NCBI GenBank assembly: GCA_035041965.1
Contig: JAPYMA010000131.1
Location: 97,276 to 161,275, forward strand
Reading direction: 5' to 3'
Source: Anisakis pegreffii
Taxonomy: Eukaryota; Nematoda; Chromadorea; Rhabditida; Anisakidae
Length of the DNA: 64,000 nt
Shown: one piece after another, positions 39,356 to 52,304 of the stretch
How the letters are laid out: every line of letters begins with the position of its first letter
Position numbering within the stretch: position 1 is the stretch's first letter
The notes under the pieces: generated by a model
What the model was told of the DNA's origin: nothing
Database searches by the model: none
The model's input: the letters and a program-made list of their open reading frames with translations, nothing else
Made by a program: the position numbers and the translations under genes

Positions 39356-40954
39356 CTTAGCCGTTGATGAACTCCTTCATTGAACCGCAATGATCCGCGC
39401 ACTTTCACGTACACAAAACCTTACTTCCGCTCAACTTATTATTGTTTTATCATTATGATACGTATGAATATCGAAAGATCTCGTGCATGAAGTTATCATA
39501 TCATATGTATACAAGTGCAATTAATCAGTTATTCATTATACTACATCACTTTATATGTAAATATGGAATGTTTCTTAAATGTTTTATTGTTAGGTAAAAG
39601 CCAATTTTTGGGCGATTTTAGATTTCAGAGAGTTCTTCATTTTGACGGATTTGTTTGAATCTGTATTTACTTTCATATGTTTCATCTGTCACTTATTGTA
39701 ACCAGTTGGACAATTTTATTCAATAAAACTCATTTACAGGGCGAACATTCAATATGAATAATCACCAACGTTAGAAAAAATCACCAGTCGATAAGATCTG
39801 ATAAAGTAAAGAAGTGAAGAAAATCAATAGAAAATTAAGAAATTCAGTAAATCATTTTGAATAAAAATAATGTTGTTAGGTTGACCCGATAGAATGAGAA
39901 TATTACCGAGATGAATAAGGTGATTAAAAAAGACAATAAAAATATAAATCGTTGACAAAATCACGTGATGAAATTCACGACGTATCACCGTGTTCAAAAC
40001 AATAGAGAGATTATTGAAACACGATCCGATTCCACAATAAAGCACATACGTCTAGCCATGATGATGAGTAAAATAAGTACAAAAAATTTATGACGATCAA
40101 AATGCTAAAGCTTTTTATGGAATGGAACAGAGATTCCGTGAAACTTCAGCAAATAAAGAGGTAGTATTAAAACAGTATATATTTATATGAGAAGTAATAA
40201 CAATAGGAAGAATATTATAAACGATCAAAACTGCCAATATATAGCTTGTTTGAACAATGCGGCGAGCGTCAATTCATGTTTAATTGTGGTTCATAATTTG
40301 CTCAGAAATCGGATATTCGGAGACTGGAACACAGTGACGGGCAAGACAATAACGTAACACTTAATCGAATATTCGTGCAGATCATCAATTGCAGCAAATG
40401 ATAATAAAAGTAAAACGCTAAACTTTCAACAGAAACGAAGTAAAAATGATAAAATAACAAAGTCTTCTTTATAAAACAGAGGCATTCGATCAGAATTCAG
40501 TTCAATTAACAGTAAACTGCAAAAATTTGAATTTGAACTTATATCATTGTTTACGGATTACATTCACAAAACTTCAAAAACGTTTGAAAAAACAACAATT
40601 ACGATAATGTGTACAATGCTCGAAGGTAGCGAGCGTTAATACATAACAGATGTTGTTGATTAACGCATCAACAATATCATCAAAGAATTCGTCCGATAAA
40701 TGCTGTTCAATGTTCCCATATTTACACTCTAACCAATTAAGCCGAAACCTTAAAAAATAATTCACACAATTGCAGCTGTATATGACATATCGATATATTG
40801 CAAGTTCAACGGAAGAATATTGAACACGTCGATCTGAACACACCTGCTACAGATGATAATTTGAAGATAATTCAAAAGAATTCTGAACGAACATCTAAAG
40901 ACTGTTAAGAGAAATAATAAGAATAATGAAATACAAACTTCGAGCAATACCTTT
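39356..40954. other. convergent intergenic space between APEX2- and TDP2-like genes
   Basis: The stretch holds the 3' UTRs of both convergent genes. Its composition shifts from T-rich on the left to A-rich on the right, as expected for opposite-strand 3' UTRs. No exon is visible. Confidence 0.55.
39722..39727 (+). terminator. possible poly(A) signal of the APEX2-like gene
   Basis: An AATAAA about 370 bases after the APEX2 stop codon, on the coding strand. It lies before the convergent TDP2-like gene, so the two transcripts need not overlap. Confidence 0.4.
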
Positions 40955-42739
40955 CTAGATGTGGAATTTAGCAAGCACAGCCCAGTGATCACTGGGGAAG
41001 CAGAGCACTCGACGAATTCGATCCTTTCCGTGCAACGAGAAATCAACCGATGAGAAAACACCACCACTGAATCATTCATTATGTGATGATGATTTCTGAG
41101 AAAAAAAGACAATCAATCGGAACAATGAAATAAAACCGTAACAAGTATTACCCATGAAAGTAGAGTCTATCGAAACGACATCGCGCTCCCCCAGCCTCTA
41201 CATTATCGTTAGCGCTTGAATCCCACGTGAAACGCCATTTGTGCTGTGAACCAGCCGCAACCCATGCATCTTGAAAACCATCCGGTAACGTACCAACCTA
41301 AACATTCAATACCTTATACCAGTCAATGTCTTAAACTCATATCTTACACTAGCATTCAATATCTTATACCAGTTCCACGAAAACGAATGATGAATAATGT
41401 TAGTGAGCAGTGATTTTCGTGATGATAAAAATGAAATTCAGTGGATTGTAACACTCGTTTTTGCAGCATTTTTGTGCACGTCTAAGGACCGCAATTAACC
41501 GTCTTTATCAGCAATCACATTATCAAAGAACGATTCTGATAACCCGCCTCATTATCGCGTATATTCAAGTCACCACCGAACACAATCAACGACCGACCGT
41601 CATTCCATTCCTTCACTAAATCGAAACACTCTTGGAGCTGTGCCTTTCGAATGTCACTATGTTCCTTCATACTCTCCAGATGGGTGTTCAACAGATGCAC
41701 TTTCATATCACCGATTTTTGCCTTTAATTTGCTTTAATTTATACTTCCTATTACCAACACGCAATATAATAACGATGAGAATACAATAAACAATGAGGAC
41801 AACATCACTGAAGCAAAAAATACGAAGGTCTATTCGACGAAACGTCAGTCCATCTACATCACAAAATTACTCGTGCAGTTTGCAAATGCACATGAAATTT
41901 GATTGCAAATCAATGAAAGAATTTAACAATTCACCTTAGCAAAGGGGTTTCATAACCGAAACTGAATTACAATGAAAAGCGGACCTCAACTACTTCCATG
42001 GCTCGACCCATTCCACTGCTTGCGAATGGGAAACATTTATGTGATATATAATCGACGTTAGGCTTCAGTAAAACACCGGTGAAGTAGAGCTGTGATGGGG
42101 TTGATAATAAGATGCTATACTCACCACCAAGATTACTCCGCAACTGCGGTACGAGCTCAGGTGATAATTCTTGCAGAAATACTACTTCGGGTGAGATTCT
42201 GTAAAAATTCGGTATTATCTAAAACGAACAATTGTTTAAGCTGAACAAAGCAAGAAACTGACTTGTAATTGTTAAAAATAAACGAATGAAATATTACGTT
42301 GAAATAATGTAGCAAGCAGCTGTGAAACGCGTTTTCAGACTCTTCTTGTCCAATCCGTCCACATTCCACGACATCACCGTGAACGAATCCATATTCGGTG
42401 TCGGCAACGCCTTCGGAACTTGCTCTTTTCGTTGTTCTTGTGGTTGCGCATCATCTTCTTCTTTTTTCGTTGGATGTTCAATTGACGAGCATTCGAAAAA
42501 GTTATCTAACGCTGCCTGTAATCATTATCACTCTTTTGTTAACACTTTATCATCGCGATAAATGAAGAACAATTAATGAATTAAGAAATCAAGCAAAACA
42601 CCGTCTAATCAAAAATAACCTGTAGTTGCCAGTTGACGTCTTGTAAAAAGAAATGTGCACACGCTTCATCTGTTCCTGTGAGCTCAGCAAACGATTTCAA
42701 AGCGAGTTCACAATCAGCATCACTGATTTCTTCACCCAT
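40955..42739 (-). CDS. TDP2: TDP2-type tyrosyl-DNA phosphodiesterase 2
   Basis: Six exons on the minus strand: 42739-42620, 42515-42298, 42198-41985, 41721-41548, 41297-41152 and 41066-40955, giving 327 residues. The N-terminus has a UBA-like helix set (AELTGTDEACAHFFLQDVNW). The catalytic EEP domain has MSWNVDGLD (Asn91), VVFLQEL (Glu123), NTHLES (197-201 area), VFGGDLNIRD (Asp235, Asn237), WRFTWDSS, RCRFDRLYF and CFPSDHWAVL (Asp317, His318). This is the full set of TDP2 motifs in order. TDP2 removes topoisomerase-2 peptides from 5' DNA ends by cutting the 5'-phosphotyrosyl bond, with Mg2+. The junction after exon 4 stays in frame only if the intron begins GC (GAG|GCGGGT) rather than GT. A GT one base further (GCGG|GT) breaks the frame. 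The acceptor of exon 3 (TTTTTACAG) was chosen by phase and by family spacing CYIISTISPEVVFLQE. Confidence 0.86.
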
Positions 42740-43550
42740 TCTTCAAGTTTATTTTACTGCTCACACTGCAAGTCACAATCTTTTCATCAAATATCATTCG
42801 ACTTTAAGCTCTGCATAGGCGCAAAAATAGCGAATATTGAAACAAACATCCATAACTTTTTGTGTGTTAAACGCTCAAAATGAAAACCGATCAGCAGCAA
42901 AAAACATGTTCAACGCAGCCACTAAGTTGGCTTAACTGGCAAAACAGCTAGTCAAACCATCTTAGTTACGCAGTCCATACAGATATAGAGCGAAAACGCG
43001 GGTAATGGTGCAGTAAGCTGTAAGGAAAAAGAGGGTGTGGTCTAACACACATAGAACACGCCTCAGCCATCGCATGCATGAAGACATTCTGCCACAGCTA
43101 CCTTTGCATATTGTACAACTGTTTTCTCGAACAATGAGAAGTATTTCAACTGAAATTAACTCAGTCTGATCGTGAGTAAAAAAGCATGCTTGCAGCTAAT
43201 TGTGATCCATGCAACGAGAAATAAACCAATAATAAACACTAAACAACAGCTGGGTAGAGTTTGGATTCATATTACGGATGTAATCAATTTACCTGAGGTG
43301 AAGAATAAAATACAGTCAAGAATTGCTAATTTGTACTCGAAGCTGAAGAGTATTGTCCTAATGTGCATACTAATACCAACTGAAATGAATCCATGCTGGA
43401 CAGCAGAATAGACACAATGTATTGAATGAGCCACTCAGCTATGTGAGATGGCTTTAGAAAATCGTTGATATTAATATTTTACGTCAATGTATTCTCAATA
43501 TAACGGAATTTCGCAGTAGGCTTCTGAATGTACTGCGTCAGAAAGTATTC
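42740..43550. other. stretch upstream of the TDP2-like gene
   Basis: The likely promoter region of the minus-strand TDP2-like gene lies at its left end. One 79-codon frame on the plus strand at 43172-43411 has no motif or splice context and is not called. Repeats begin immediately to the right. Confidence 0.45.
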
Positions 43551-43772
43551 ATTTAACCCCGGGGTTAAATAAACCCTCCTGTTGGCTGCATTAACTGTGG
43601 GCGGGGCTAGTTACCGTAGTCATTTAACCCTGGAGTATTGCTCCTATTAACTGCATTAGCTGTAGGCGGGGCTAGTTACCGTAGTCATTTATCCAAGGAG
43701 GTACTGCTCCCGTTGATTGCCTTAACCGTGGGCGTGGCTAGTTACCGTAGTCATGTAACCCCGGAGCTACTG
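43551..43772. repeat. 65-66 bp tandem repeat, about 3.4 copies
   Basis: The string GGCGGGGCTAGTTACCGTAG (third copy GGCGTGGCTAG...) ends at about 43619, 43684 and 43750, a 65-66 bp period. Each copy continues with CAT(T/G)TAACCC-GGAG(T/C)-CTGCTCC and a GATTGC/CTGCATTAACTGTGGG segment. It is GC-richer than its surroundings. Confidence 0.85.
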
Positions 43773-43794
43773 CATATAAATTTTATCCAGCAGT

Positions 43795-44440
43795 TCTTCC
43801 TACATGAGGAGATATATAGCTATCTCAACCAGCGCAGTGGCGCTATAGCACCACAAGAGTTCATACATTCAAGCTACCGGTATTCTCAGGTATGCTCAGT
43901 AACATATCAAATTCTCTAACCATTCGATTCCTCAGAACCCCTGCATTCAGAATATCATATATTTCGCTGGGCAATTTCGCTTACATGAGGAAATGTAGTT
44001 ATTTTTTTAAAGCCATCTCAAATAGCGCAGAGGCGCTCATTCAATATCACTATAGATCAATGCATACATTACTATAGCGCAATAGGGTGTACCATCTTCA
44101 AGGTAACTGTACTCTCAGGTTTGCCCGATAACGTATGAAATTCTTCACGCCATTCGATTCCTCTGGTTTCAGAATAACAAATATTGTACCACGCAATAAT
44201 GAGGAGATATGGCTATTTTCGCATTTCTATAGGGGTTGCCATCTTGGAGCTTACCGTACTCTCAGCTTTGTCCAGTAACATAGAAATTTCTTTGCATTCA
44301 GAAAAATACATATTTTACCGAGAGATATCGCTTATTTGAGGAGATATAGATATTTTCCTAAAGCCATCTCAATTAGCGCAGAGGCGCTCATTTATATACA
44401 TTGCATCTCTATAGATCAATTGTACACACTACTATGCATT
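43795..44440. repeat. imperfect tandem copies of a dispersed repeat family
   Basis: Four imperfect copies, 137-216 bp apart, each carry a TGAGGAGATATAG-type motif (about 43804, 43985, 44199 and 44335). They also share CTCAGGTTTGCCCGATAAC-type motifs and CATTCGATTCCTC(A/T)G. Three carry the string CAA-TAGCGCAGAGGCGCTCAT, which contains a short palindrome (AGCGCAGAGGCGCT). Related copies lie at 60850-61165. No coding capacity is seen. Confidence 0.7.
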
Positions 44441-47400
44441 TGTGAAATCGAATGTGGTCCACTTTGAAAGAAAAATCACAGAAGAGTTTGATATTTTTAT
44501 GTCAGTTTGTTTGATGTGCTGTGATACAGATTTTAATTAGACGGTGATAATGACGAATTGCGGAAATTACTGAAGTAATTTCAACACAGCCCTAATCAAG
44601 CATCGAAATAATGCATGGGATCATATTTGCCCCCATACGGTGTTCTTATACTTTTTATTCACATCTTAGAAATCATATTCTGCGGTATTCTATTCGGATG
44701 TTGTCGATCGTTTCGATGTATGCATGCACGGATACTTTATATTATTCATTCAGCAGTTTTATTGCTAGAAAGCGATTTGCTCATCACAGCGATTCGATTG
44801 CATAGAAATTAAAGATATTGAACATTTCAATTGTATCAGGTCGCCTTTTACGTGCATCTCTTCTTGATTCAGGCTGATTATGATATCAATGAAGAGCTTT
44901 TTACAGAAACAATCAGCTATCGTTCCTGAGAAACCTTATGCTCTAGTTTCCAGCAAAAGCAGAAGTTCCGAATCTGAACTTTCTTTTGATGAAACAGTTT
45001 CAATGAATGATACAATAGCTGATCAGAGATCGAAACTTTTTACGGTGATCTTTACTCACAATCAGTACATTGGAATTTCGCAACGGGCTACTGGATGCAC
45101 TCTATCAAAAAACGTCAAATGATGTTCCATACTTACAATGCTTTAAACACGCACGTGTACACCTACGCACGCTCGCATCTGATGCATGACACTCGAGATC
45201 ATGAACAATCTGCATCTCTACTCTCTCCTATACCACCATTCTACTTTCTTTCTTACTAGTCATTGCAATGTTATTTCGACTGATAAGGTAATCAGCACCC
45301 CACTTGTCCATCGATTTTTCGTTCATCTACCTCCACCATGAGTGCCTGAATTACTTTTAATTCAGTTACAAACATTACATGACGACTTATATTTGATACT
45401 CATTTAATTTACGAATTCCATTTTCCATTTTCGACAGAATTTCATTTTCCGTTGATAATCTAAGGGTTTCGACCCAATCCATGCCCAGCATTATCTTCCC
45501 TAGTAGAGTACACCTAGTTTTGATCCAGTTCACACTTTTTTTTCAACTTCGACTCCTAAACTCCGTTCGACGCAATCAAAAGATTGTGAAATTTCATGCA
45601 GTCATTCAAATCGCTAGGTTTTGAGAATTCACTCGCTAATAGTATGGCATAATAATATGCACATGCTTTGTTGATCGTCTCGTTCTGATCATAAATTGCG
45701 CTCTATTAATTTCATCGATCTGTCAATGGTACCATACCAGTTGATCATCACAGATCATATCAAAGTGACTGCCTTGCTTATACTTTCATTCAGCCATTGT
45801 TCACTTCTGTCGAATTCATGGTTTTATTCCATTCTTGCTTTTTATGGTATAATTCATCATTGCGACAGAGATATTTTGGGCAGAAATATGCACCTAATTT
45901 TTCAACTTTATTGATATCATAGTGTTCCGTTGGTCGATGATTGCATAGGTTAAGAGAAGATATAATGAGGGGACAAGTTTCGTTAAAGATGGACGTAGAA
46001 AAGATCGTCCGGGTGTAATTTTTTAAATACGATAATATTTGCAGTGTAGGTGATATCTTATCACCATTGCTATATTAGTTTAGAACGTTGATAAAGTCTG
46101 CGAATAATTTATTAATGATAAATGTGTTATCAATAAAAATCTAAATGTGAACTGCATATGATGAATACTGCGAATTAGTCATTTAATGTTGTTTCAGATG
46201 TGCACATAAAGATGAGCGAGCGAGCGAGCGGACAGAATACGCTAGTGGTCCTTGGTAGCGAACTTCACAGTGATTGGTCACGTTCCTTGGCAACAAACTA
46301 CAGTAAATTCGATATAAGGTGGGGAATTGGATCATTTTTGTGATGATTTGATTTTTTAATTGGTGGTTTGAAATGACTTTATTGTCAATCAATCTTGTTA
46401 ACTTCTCTTGATATGATATGAATTTATCATATACTCAGTGAGTGTGAATACTCTCTATTAGATGTGTTGATTTAGTCTATAACAGAATTGCGTGATAACA
46501 CACATAATATTGATAGAGATGTTGGTATTATATTTTTGGTACTGTAGCAATACGACATATGCTTGAAAGTGATATATCTTGTCAGTATTAAACCGTCATC
46601 CAGTTCTAGCTGGACTAGACGATGCTAACGATGCTTTCAACTATACCTCGGGCTTTCGATGGTTCCGGGTGATGACGTCCGACAGTCAAGATGTTGGCCA
46701 CAACAAGAAAGATCATCAATGCGCAACACTTCGCATCAAGTCAGCAACAATATCCAAATTCCAAATATCAAATTCAAAAGAATCAGATAACAATAAGCGA
46801 CAAGTATGACACGATAGCGCGTGGAAGCGCAGGGTTAGAAGTTTGAATTTTATTATCTTTTCAATAGAACATGAATAAACAATCTGGAGTTGAACAACTC
46901 CTCACACTTTATTATTTATTTTTATTTCTATTAGAAATTAGGGACCAAGAATAAAATTAAGTCGTGGTCGGTGACCACTTTTTTGCATGTTTTATTATTT
47001 TTTTCTTTCATTCATTTGTGAATATTATGAATTGTAATTATAATTGTTTGCATTGTGATTGCAATTATAACTGTTAATCTGATAGTGAGAATGTCTGAAT
47101 AATATTGTGAATATCTGTATATGTAGTTGAGTGGTTGCAAATGTAGGTAACAATACAGTGGTGTAGATATAGTGATGTATTGCTCAATGTTATCATTGTT
47201 AGTTGAAATACGTTTGTGAACATATTATTGATGTATGTACATTTTAACTGGGGGGATTTTTTAGTGATTTTTAATTCAGTTGTTAATACCATATGCCCTA
47301 TTATTGTATTGTTATTATTGTAACTGCCACTGTATTGTCATGGGCTGAGAAGTTTAGCGGGCGATAGTCTAGCGTTATCAACCAATTTACGAGGGGATCC

Positions 47401-48156
47401 ACAAATATTTGCTACCGTTTAGGATGAAATTTTTAATACTCATTTAATTTATTAATTATGATGTATGATATTGTAAGTGTATTATAATGTATATACATAA
47501 TTTCGTATAATTTTGTTAATACCACAAATGTATTTATTTATTCGTTTTGTATGTTAATCATTGCTGTCAAGATTGTGAACTCTTTTTATGGGATGTGGTA
47601 GGGCGAAGGAGGGATGCGGCACGTGACGACCCGCTTAACTCTGGAGCCAGAGGTAGGGACTTGGACTGGCCCATCCCACCTAATTGAAAATGTTTTATTC
47701 ATTTTGTGCACTTCCTCATCCCCTCCAATGTGGACTTTATTATGTGTTGGACTCTACCATAGGTACAAGACTAGCACATTTGCTGATAGTCGACTTAGCT
47801 TAGCACAGAATTAATTTGACTTAGCTTGACAGTAGCTTGACTTAGCTTAAAATTTGACTTCGCATTAAAAGTTTGAGATTGACCGACTTCGACTTAAAGC
47901 TGGCTTTCAACTTCTTACGTAGGTTCCAATTGACGTAAACATGAATTTACTAGCCTTTGACTTGACTCAATGGAGTGTTAGTTATCATGACCGTGAGGCA
48001 CATTAGCATGCGATTTAGAGGATGTTTAGTTACATTCACAATCTGACACAGTAAATTAGTAAAGCCCTGGATGAGAAACAAGCAACTGGAACTCATCGCT
48101 ACACAGAGATAGAGGTACCACATGAGAGAATAATCAGTTTGTTGCAAAAGGAACTC
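44441..48156. other. stretch without an assembled gene
   Basis: No complete gene could be built. A weak candidate exon lies at 44840-44929 (+): after a TTGTATCAG acceptor it reads VAFYVHLFLIQADYDINEEL and ends with a stop, 29 residues. A hydrophobic 65-codon frame at 44615-44812 precedes it, but no donor joins them in phase. A GAGC run occurs at about 46215-46228, and a TTGACTTAGCTT motif recurs at about 47814-47880. Confidence 0.35.
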
Positions 48157-49690
48157 TGACTAGTATTGATAATAACTGCACTGGCATATAATAACAAGAA
48201 AAGTATCCCTCTAAAATTGAGTTTCACTAACGTAGGGTATGAATCGCCTTATGAAGTTAGCGGTAGGTCTGGAAAGTTCGCCTGGACCACTCATCCTGTA
48301 GAGTCGAGTCGCTGACTGGTGACTCGAAGTCTCAGGTGTTTGTGGTTACTCGCCGAAGCTTATCTATTAGCTAGTGTCATGATGGCATTCATACAATTCT
48401 ATGATGATTCCTTATGTCCCTTGCCAGTGTGGTTATCATTCATCACTCGTGCCACTGAGATACTCGATAACCTCATACAATCCACTCGAATGGTCTAAAG
48501 TTATCGTTTTGAAAGTAATGTATTAGTTAGTTTCTGGGAGAGCTTTTATCAGGTGTTGATAATGGCTGTGCTGGCATATCAAATGAAGAAAAGTATCCCT
48601 CTAAAATTGAGTTTCACTAACGTAGGGTATGAATCGCCTTATGAAGTTAGCGGTAGGTCTGGAAAGTTCGCCTGGACCACTCATCCTGTAGAGTCGAGTC
48701 GCTGACTGGTGACTCGAAGTCTCAGGTGTTTGTGGTTACTCGCCGAAGCTTATCTATTAGCTAGTGTCATGATGGCATTCATACAATTCTATGATGATTC
48801 CTTATGTCCCTTGCCAGTGTGGTTATCATTCATCACTTGTGCCACTGAGATACTCGATAACCTCATACAATCCACTCGAATGGTCTAAAGTTATCGTTTT
48901 GAAAGTAATGTATTAGTTAGTTTCTGGGAGAGCTTTTATCAGGTGTTGATAATGGCTGTGCTGGCATATCAAATGAAGAAAAGTATCCCTCTAAAATTGA
49001 GTTTCACTAACGTAGGGTATGAATCGCCTTATGAAGTTAGCGGTAGGTCTGGAAAGTTTGCCTGGACCACTCATCCTGTAAAGTCGAGTCGCTGACTGGT
49101 GACTCGAAGTCTCAGGTGTTTGTGGTTACTCGCCGAAGCTTATCTATTAGCTAGTGTCATGATGGCATTCATACAATTCTATGATGATTCCTTATGTCCC
49201 TTGCCAGTGTGGTTATCATTCATCACTTGTGCCACTGAGATACTCGATAACCTCATACAATCTACTCGAATGGTCTAAAGTTATCGTATTGAAAGTAATG
49301 TGTTAGTTAGTTTCTGGGAGAGCTTTTATCAGGTGTTGATAATGGCTGTGCTGGCATATCAAATGAAGAAAAGTATCCCTCTAAAATTGAGTTTCACTAA
49401 CGTAGAGTATGAATCGCCTTATGAAGTTAGCGGTAGGTCTGGAAAGTTCGCCTGGACCACTCATCCTGTAGAGTCGAGTCGCTGACTGGTGACTCGAAGT
49501 CTCAGGTGTTTGTGGTTACTCGCCGAAGCTTATCTATTAGCTAGTGTCATGATGGCATTCATACAATTCTATGATGATTCCTTATGTCCCTTGCCAGTGC
49601 AGTTATTGCCTGTTATAGATGCTAATAAGGTACTTGATAACTTTGAGAAATTCATTCAAACGGGATGTGAAGCGTTATGGGTTCTTCAAT
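48157..49690. repeat. 390-bp tandem repeat, about 3.7-4 copies, possibly of retroelement origin
   Basis: The string AAGTATCCCTCTAAAATTGA occurs at exactly 48201, 48591, 48981 and 49371. Middle copies are nearly identical. The left edge of copy 1 and the right end of copy 4 (beyond 49599) are diverged. Because 390 is a multiple of 3, every copy keeps the same frames. One frame reads FWESFYQVLIMAVLAYQ followed by KKSIPLKLSFTN and YESPYEV, then a stop. In copy 1 the start reads LVLIITALAYNNKKS. This weakly resembles the 'W...LP..LLAYN...H......P....YG' end of retroelement integrases, but each unit has two stops, so it is not a working gene. Confidence 0.85.
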
Positions 49691-49829
49691 TTGGTAACGG
49701 AGAGATATTTAAACACCATCAAATTTTGAAGTCGTCGTCTCTGTTCTTTATAATCGACCACTTTCGAGGGCTTATATCCTGGGCCAGGTTTGAACTGGAT
49801 AACTGCAGTTTGATCTGTGCATAGAGGCT

Positions 49830-52304
49830 AGAATTTTTTCTTTATCGCTAGCACAAGGTCTTCTCAGGCTTGGAATGAGCTGATATGCATGTTCCCAATA
49901 AGGTGTTTTGGAAATAGTAGTTTTGGGGTAATATTACCAAATTTTCTCATTGTTTATAATTCGACCACCCAGATGAGAACTTGAGGAATAGAAAGGCAGG
50001 TAGCATTCCTCGGATTGCTCTCATACCTTGTGTAGAAAGGGACATGGCCTGAATCAAGGTTCACTTATCAATAGATTGACTTGAAATCAAACTGAGTATT
50101 CTGAGTTGAGCCAAATTGATATTCGTTTTAAGATATTCTTTCGAATGTGTTCATGTTATTTTGTTTTGGATTGCCCGATTGGATGTAGCCATTGAATTCC
50201 CGTGTTTATGTGAATATTTGTTTGATTGTTCTGTTGCTTTTATTGTTTACGCAATTATATTGTGTTTTCGTGACTTCATCATTTTGTTCATTTCCGTGTT
50301 TTTGATGCTGTCGCGCCAGGCATAATGAGGGTAAATAATACTAGGCGTAATTTAGTGGCGTTCCACGATTGAGACAGGATCGCAAGATGCATAGAGAATC
50401 CCGCACAAACTACCTGGGTGCAATTCGACGTCACGTGTTAGGGACAGGCTCACGTTTGAAGCTCTTGCTTGGACGTAAGCTTATAGCTTTGCTGAGATTT
50501 GGCTAAATTTGAAAGTATCGGTGGTGCGTGGCGCGACAGCTGTATTAAATATTTTTCCACGTGTTATCCACATTACACCGAAATCGACTGAGAGGATCAA
50601 CGAGTTGTCAGGATTTGTCGAGTTTAGGATTGTCGTTGCGGCAATTGTTGAAGTTTCGTGCCGATAGATTTGAGTTAACTCAAATGTAGTATAGGTTCAA
50701 GTGAAATATCGATGTGAGGTGGCATTTTGAAAAGTTACTAATGCAAGACACCGTTAGCGATTGAGCAAAGTGTAGCTGAAATGAGTAACCATGAATTGAG
50801 GAACATTCCATGCGAAGATCATGCACATAGCTTGTTTTGAGGAACATTCACATAACTGAGGAACGTCACACATAACGCACATATAACTTGTTTTGCTGCA
50901 GTTTTGTGCCGATAATTTTGAGTGAATTCAATTACAGTATAGGTTCTAGTCTTATTGTTAGTGAGACAAATTTGAGTGAGAAAAAACTTTTATGGGATTA
51001 TGAAAGACATTTAGCATGTCATTTAGCGTTGAATAGGAATGGCAAAGCAATACAACGACTAGAGCATTTATGTTTTGAATAGGAATGGCAAAGCAATACA
51101 ACGACTAGAGCATTTATGTTATGTCATGTAATGCACATTAGCGTGAGTCCTACGATGAGATCAGCAAGCTAGAATGAGCATCACTGTTTGAAACTCAGTA
51201 ATATGCACAAGAAAGGTTGCTGTCTCTGACTCATGTTCAATTTTTTCTTCTGTGGAGAGCATGTAGCTTCGAAAAAAACCTTCTGAATTTCGGTCCGGCA
51301 GCCATGAGTCAGGCTTCGTGTCGAAATCTTCAACAATGTTCAGTCAGTGCTTCTGAATGTACGTGCATGCTCCTCTTTCCTTCAATCAACTAAAAAGTGA
51401 GTGGGGAAATTCATGAACGCAACCATGCAAGAACGGTGGCAACTGTAATGGTAAATTACTCAAGTCGAACGTCACTTCATCCTTTTCTTTAGAAGGAGCC
51501 TTTGAAACCTTAGATCATTCCACCCAGCAGCCAGTAGAAACACCATCAATACCACTTTGTTAAGTTCAGTGCTTAGTAACCACTCATTTGTAAGTTCACG
51601 TTCTCCAATAATTTTCAAACTACGTTAAGTCTAACAAACTAACAGCCGTCATACTGGTTTTTACCGCTAGTTACAGAGCAAACGAAGTTGATTAGAGTTA
51701 AGGAGTAGTTGATTTGAATGGCCCAATATGTGAGCTGGATACGAAATAATTCACTCTCAGACTTCCGGAACTAAGCATTATTCGTGAGAACGTTCGTCTG
51801 TACATAATTTTGCACCGAAAGATCTCGTAAACAAGTGACCTGAACTATAGAGCGCAGGCGAGTAATTTGAGATCAGTACTTGAGGTAAACTGGATGAGGA
51901 AAACGACATCATTATTATGAAATTTCATGCTTCGTGGAAGCTTTCTCTAGCTTTTCTTCTATTCATAAGTTTCCTTACGATCAGTTGAATTTATGATGAA
52001 TTCATCTTTGCTTCGGTCAAGCTTGATGAGCTTTTTGTCGAACCTGAATGTTATGAAGCAGTAAAATTTGAATAACTTTGCATTTGCTGAAGGAAATTCT
52101 GGTGGGTCGTTCTTGGTATGCAAGCGATCATAATGGTAGTTGTTGTTGGGCCTGGTCGGTTGTGAGATGCTGAAGAGGCCGGAAGAGGAGCGTGTTATAT
52201 ATGTTGTAAGCTGCGCTCTTCTCTGAATCTGCTTATTCTGTGATGGCATTAGCAGTGTTTTAGGCTTTGATATGCTATCGAAGTGTTTCGCACGCTTAGA
52301 AGTT
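49830..52304. other. stretch without an assembled gene
   Basis: Short, isolated open frames only. A 46-bp tandem duplication lies at 51030-51121. No recognisable protein motif on either strand. Confidence 0.45.
51030..51121. repeat. 46-bp tandem duplication
   Basis: Two adjacent, nearly perfect copies beginning TGAATAGGAATGGCAAAGCA at 51030 and 51076. They differ only at the last bases. The near identity points to a recent duplication. Confidence 0.9.

Noticed and set aside
41548..41721. TDP2 exon read as part of a duplicated APEX2 gene
   Set aside because: Both are EEP-fold, but NTHLES, GGDLNIRD and PSDHW spacing is TDP2-type and the N-terminal UBA-like segment is absent from APEX2.
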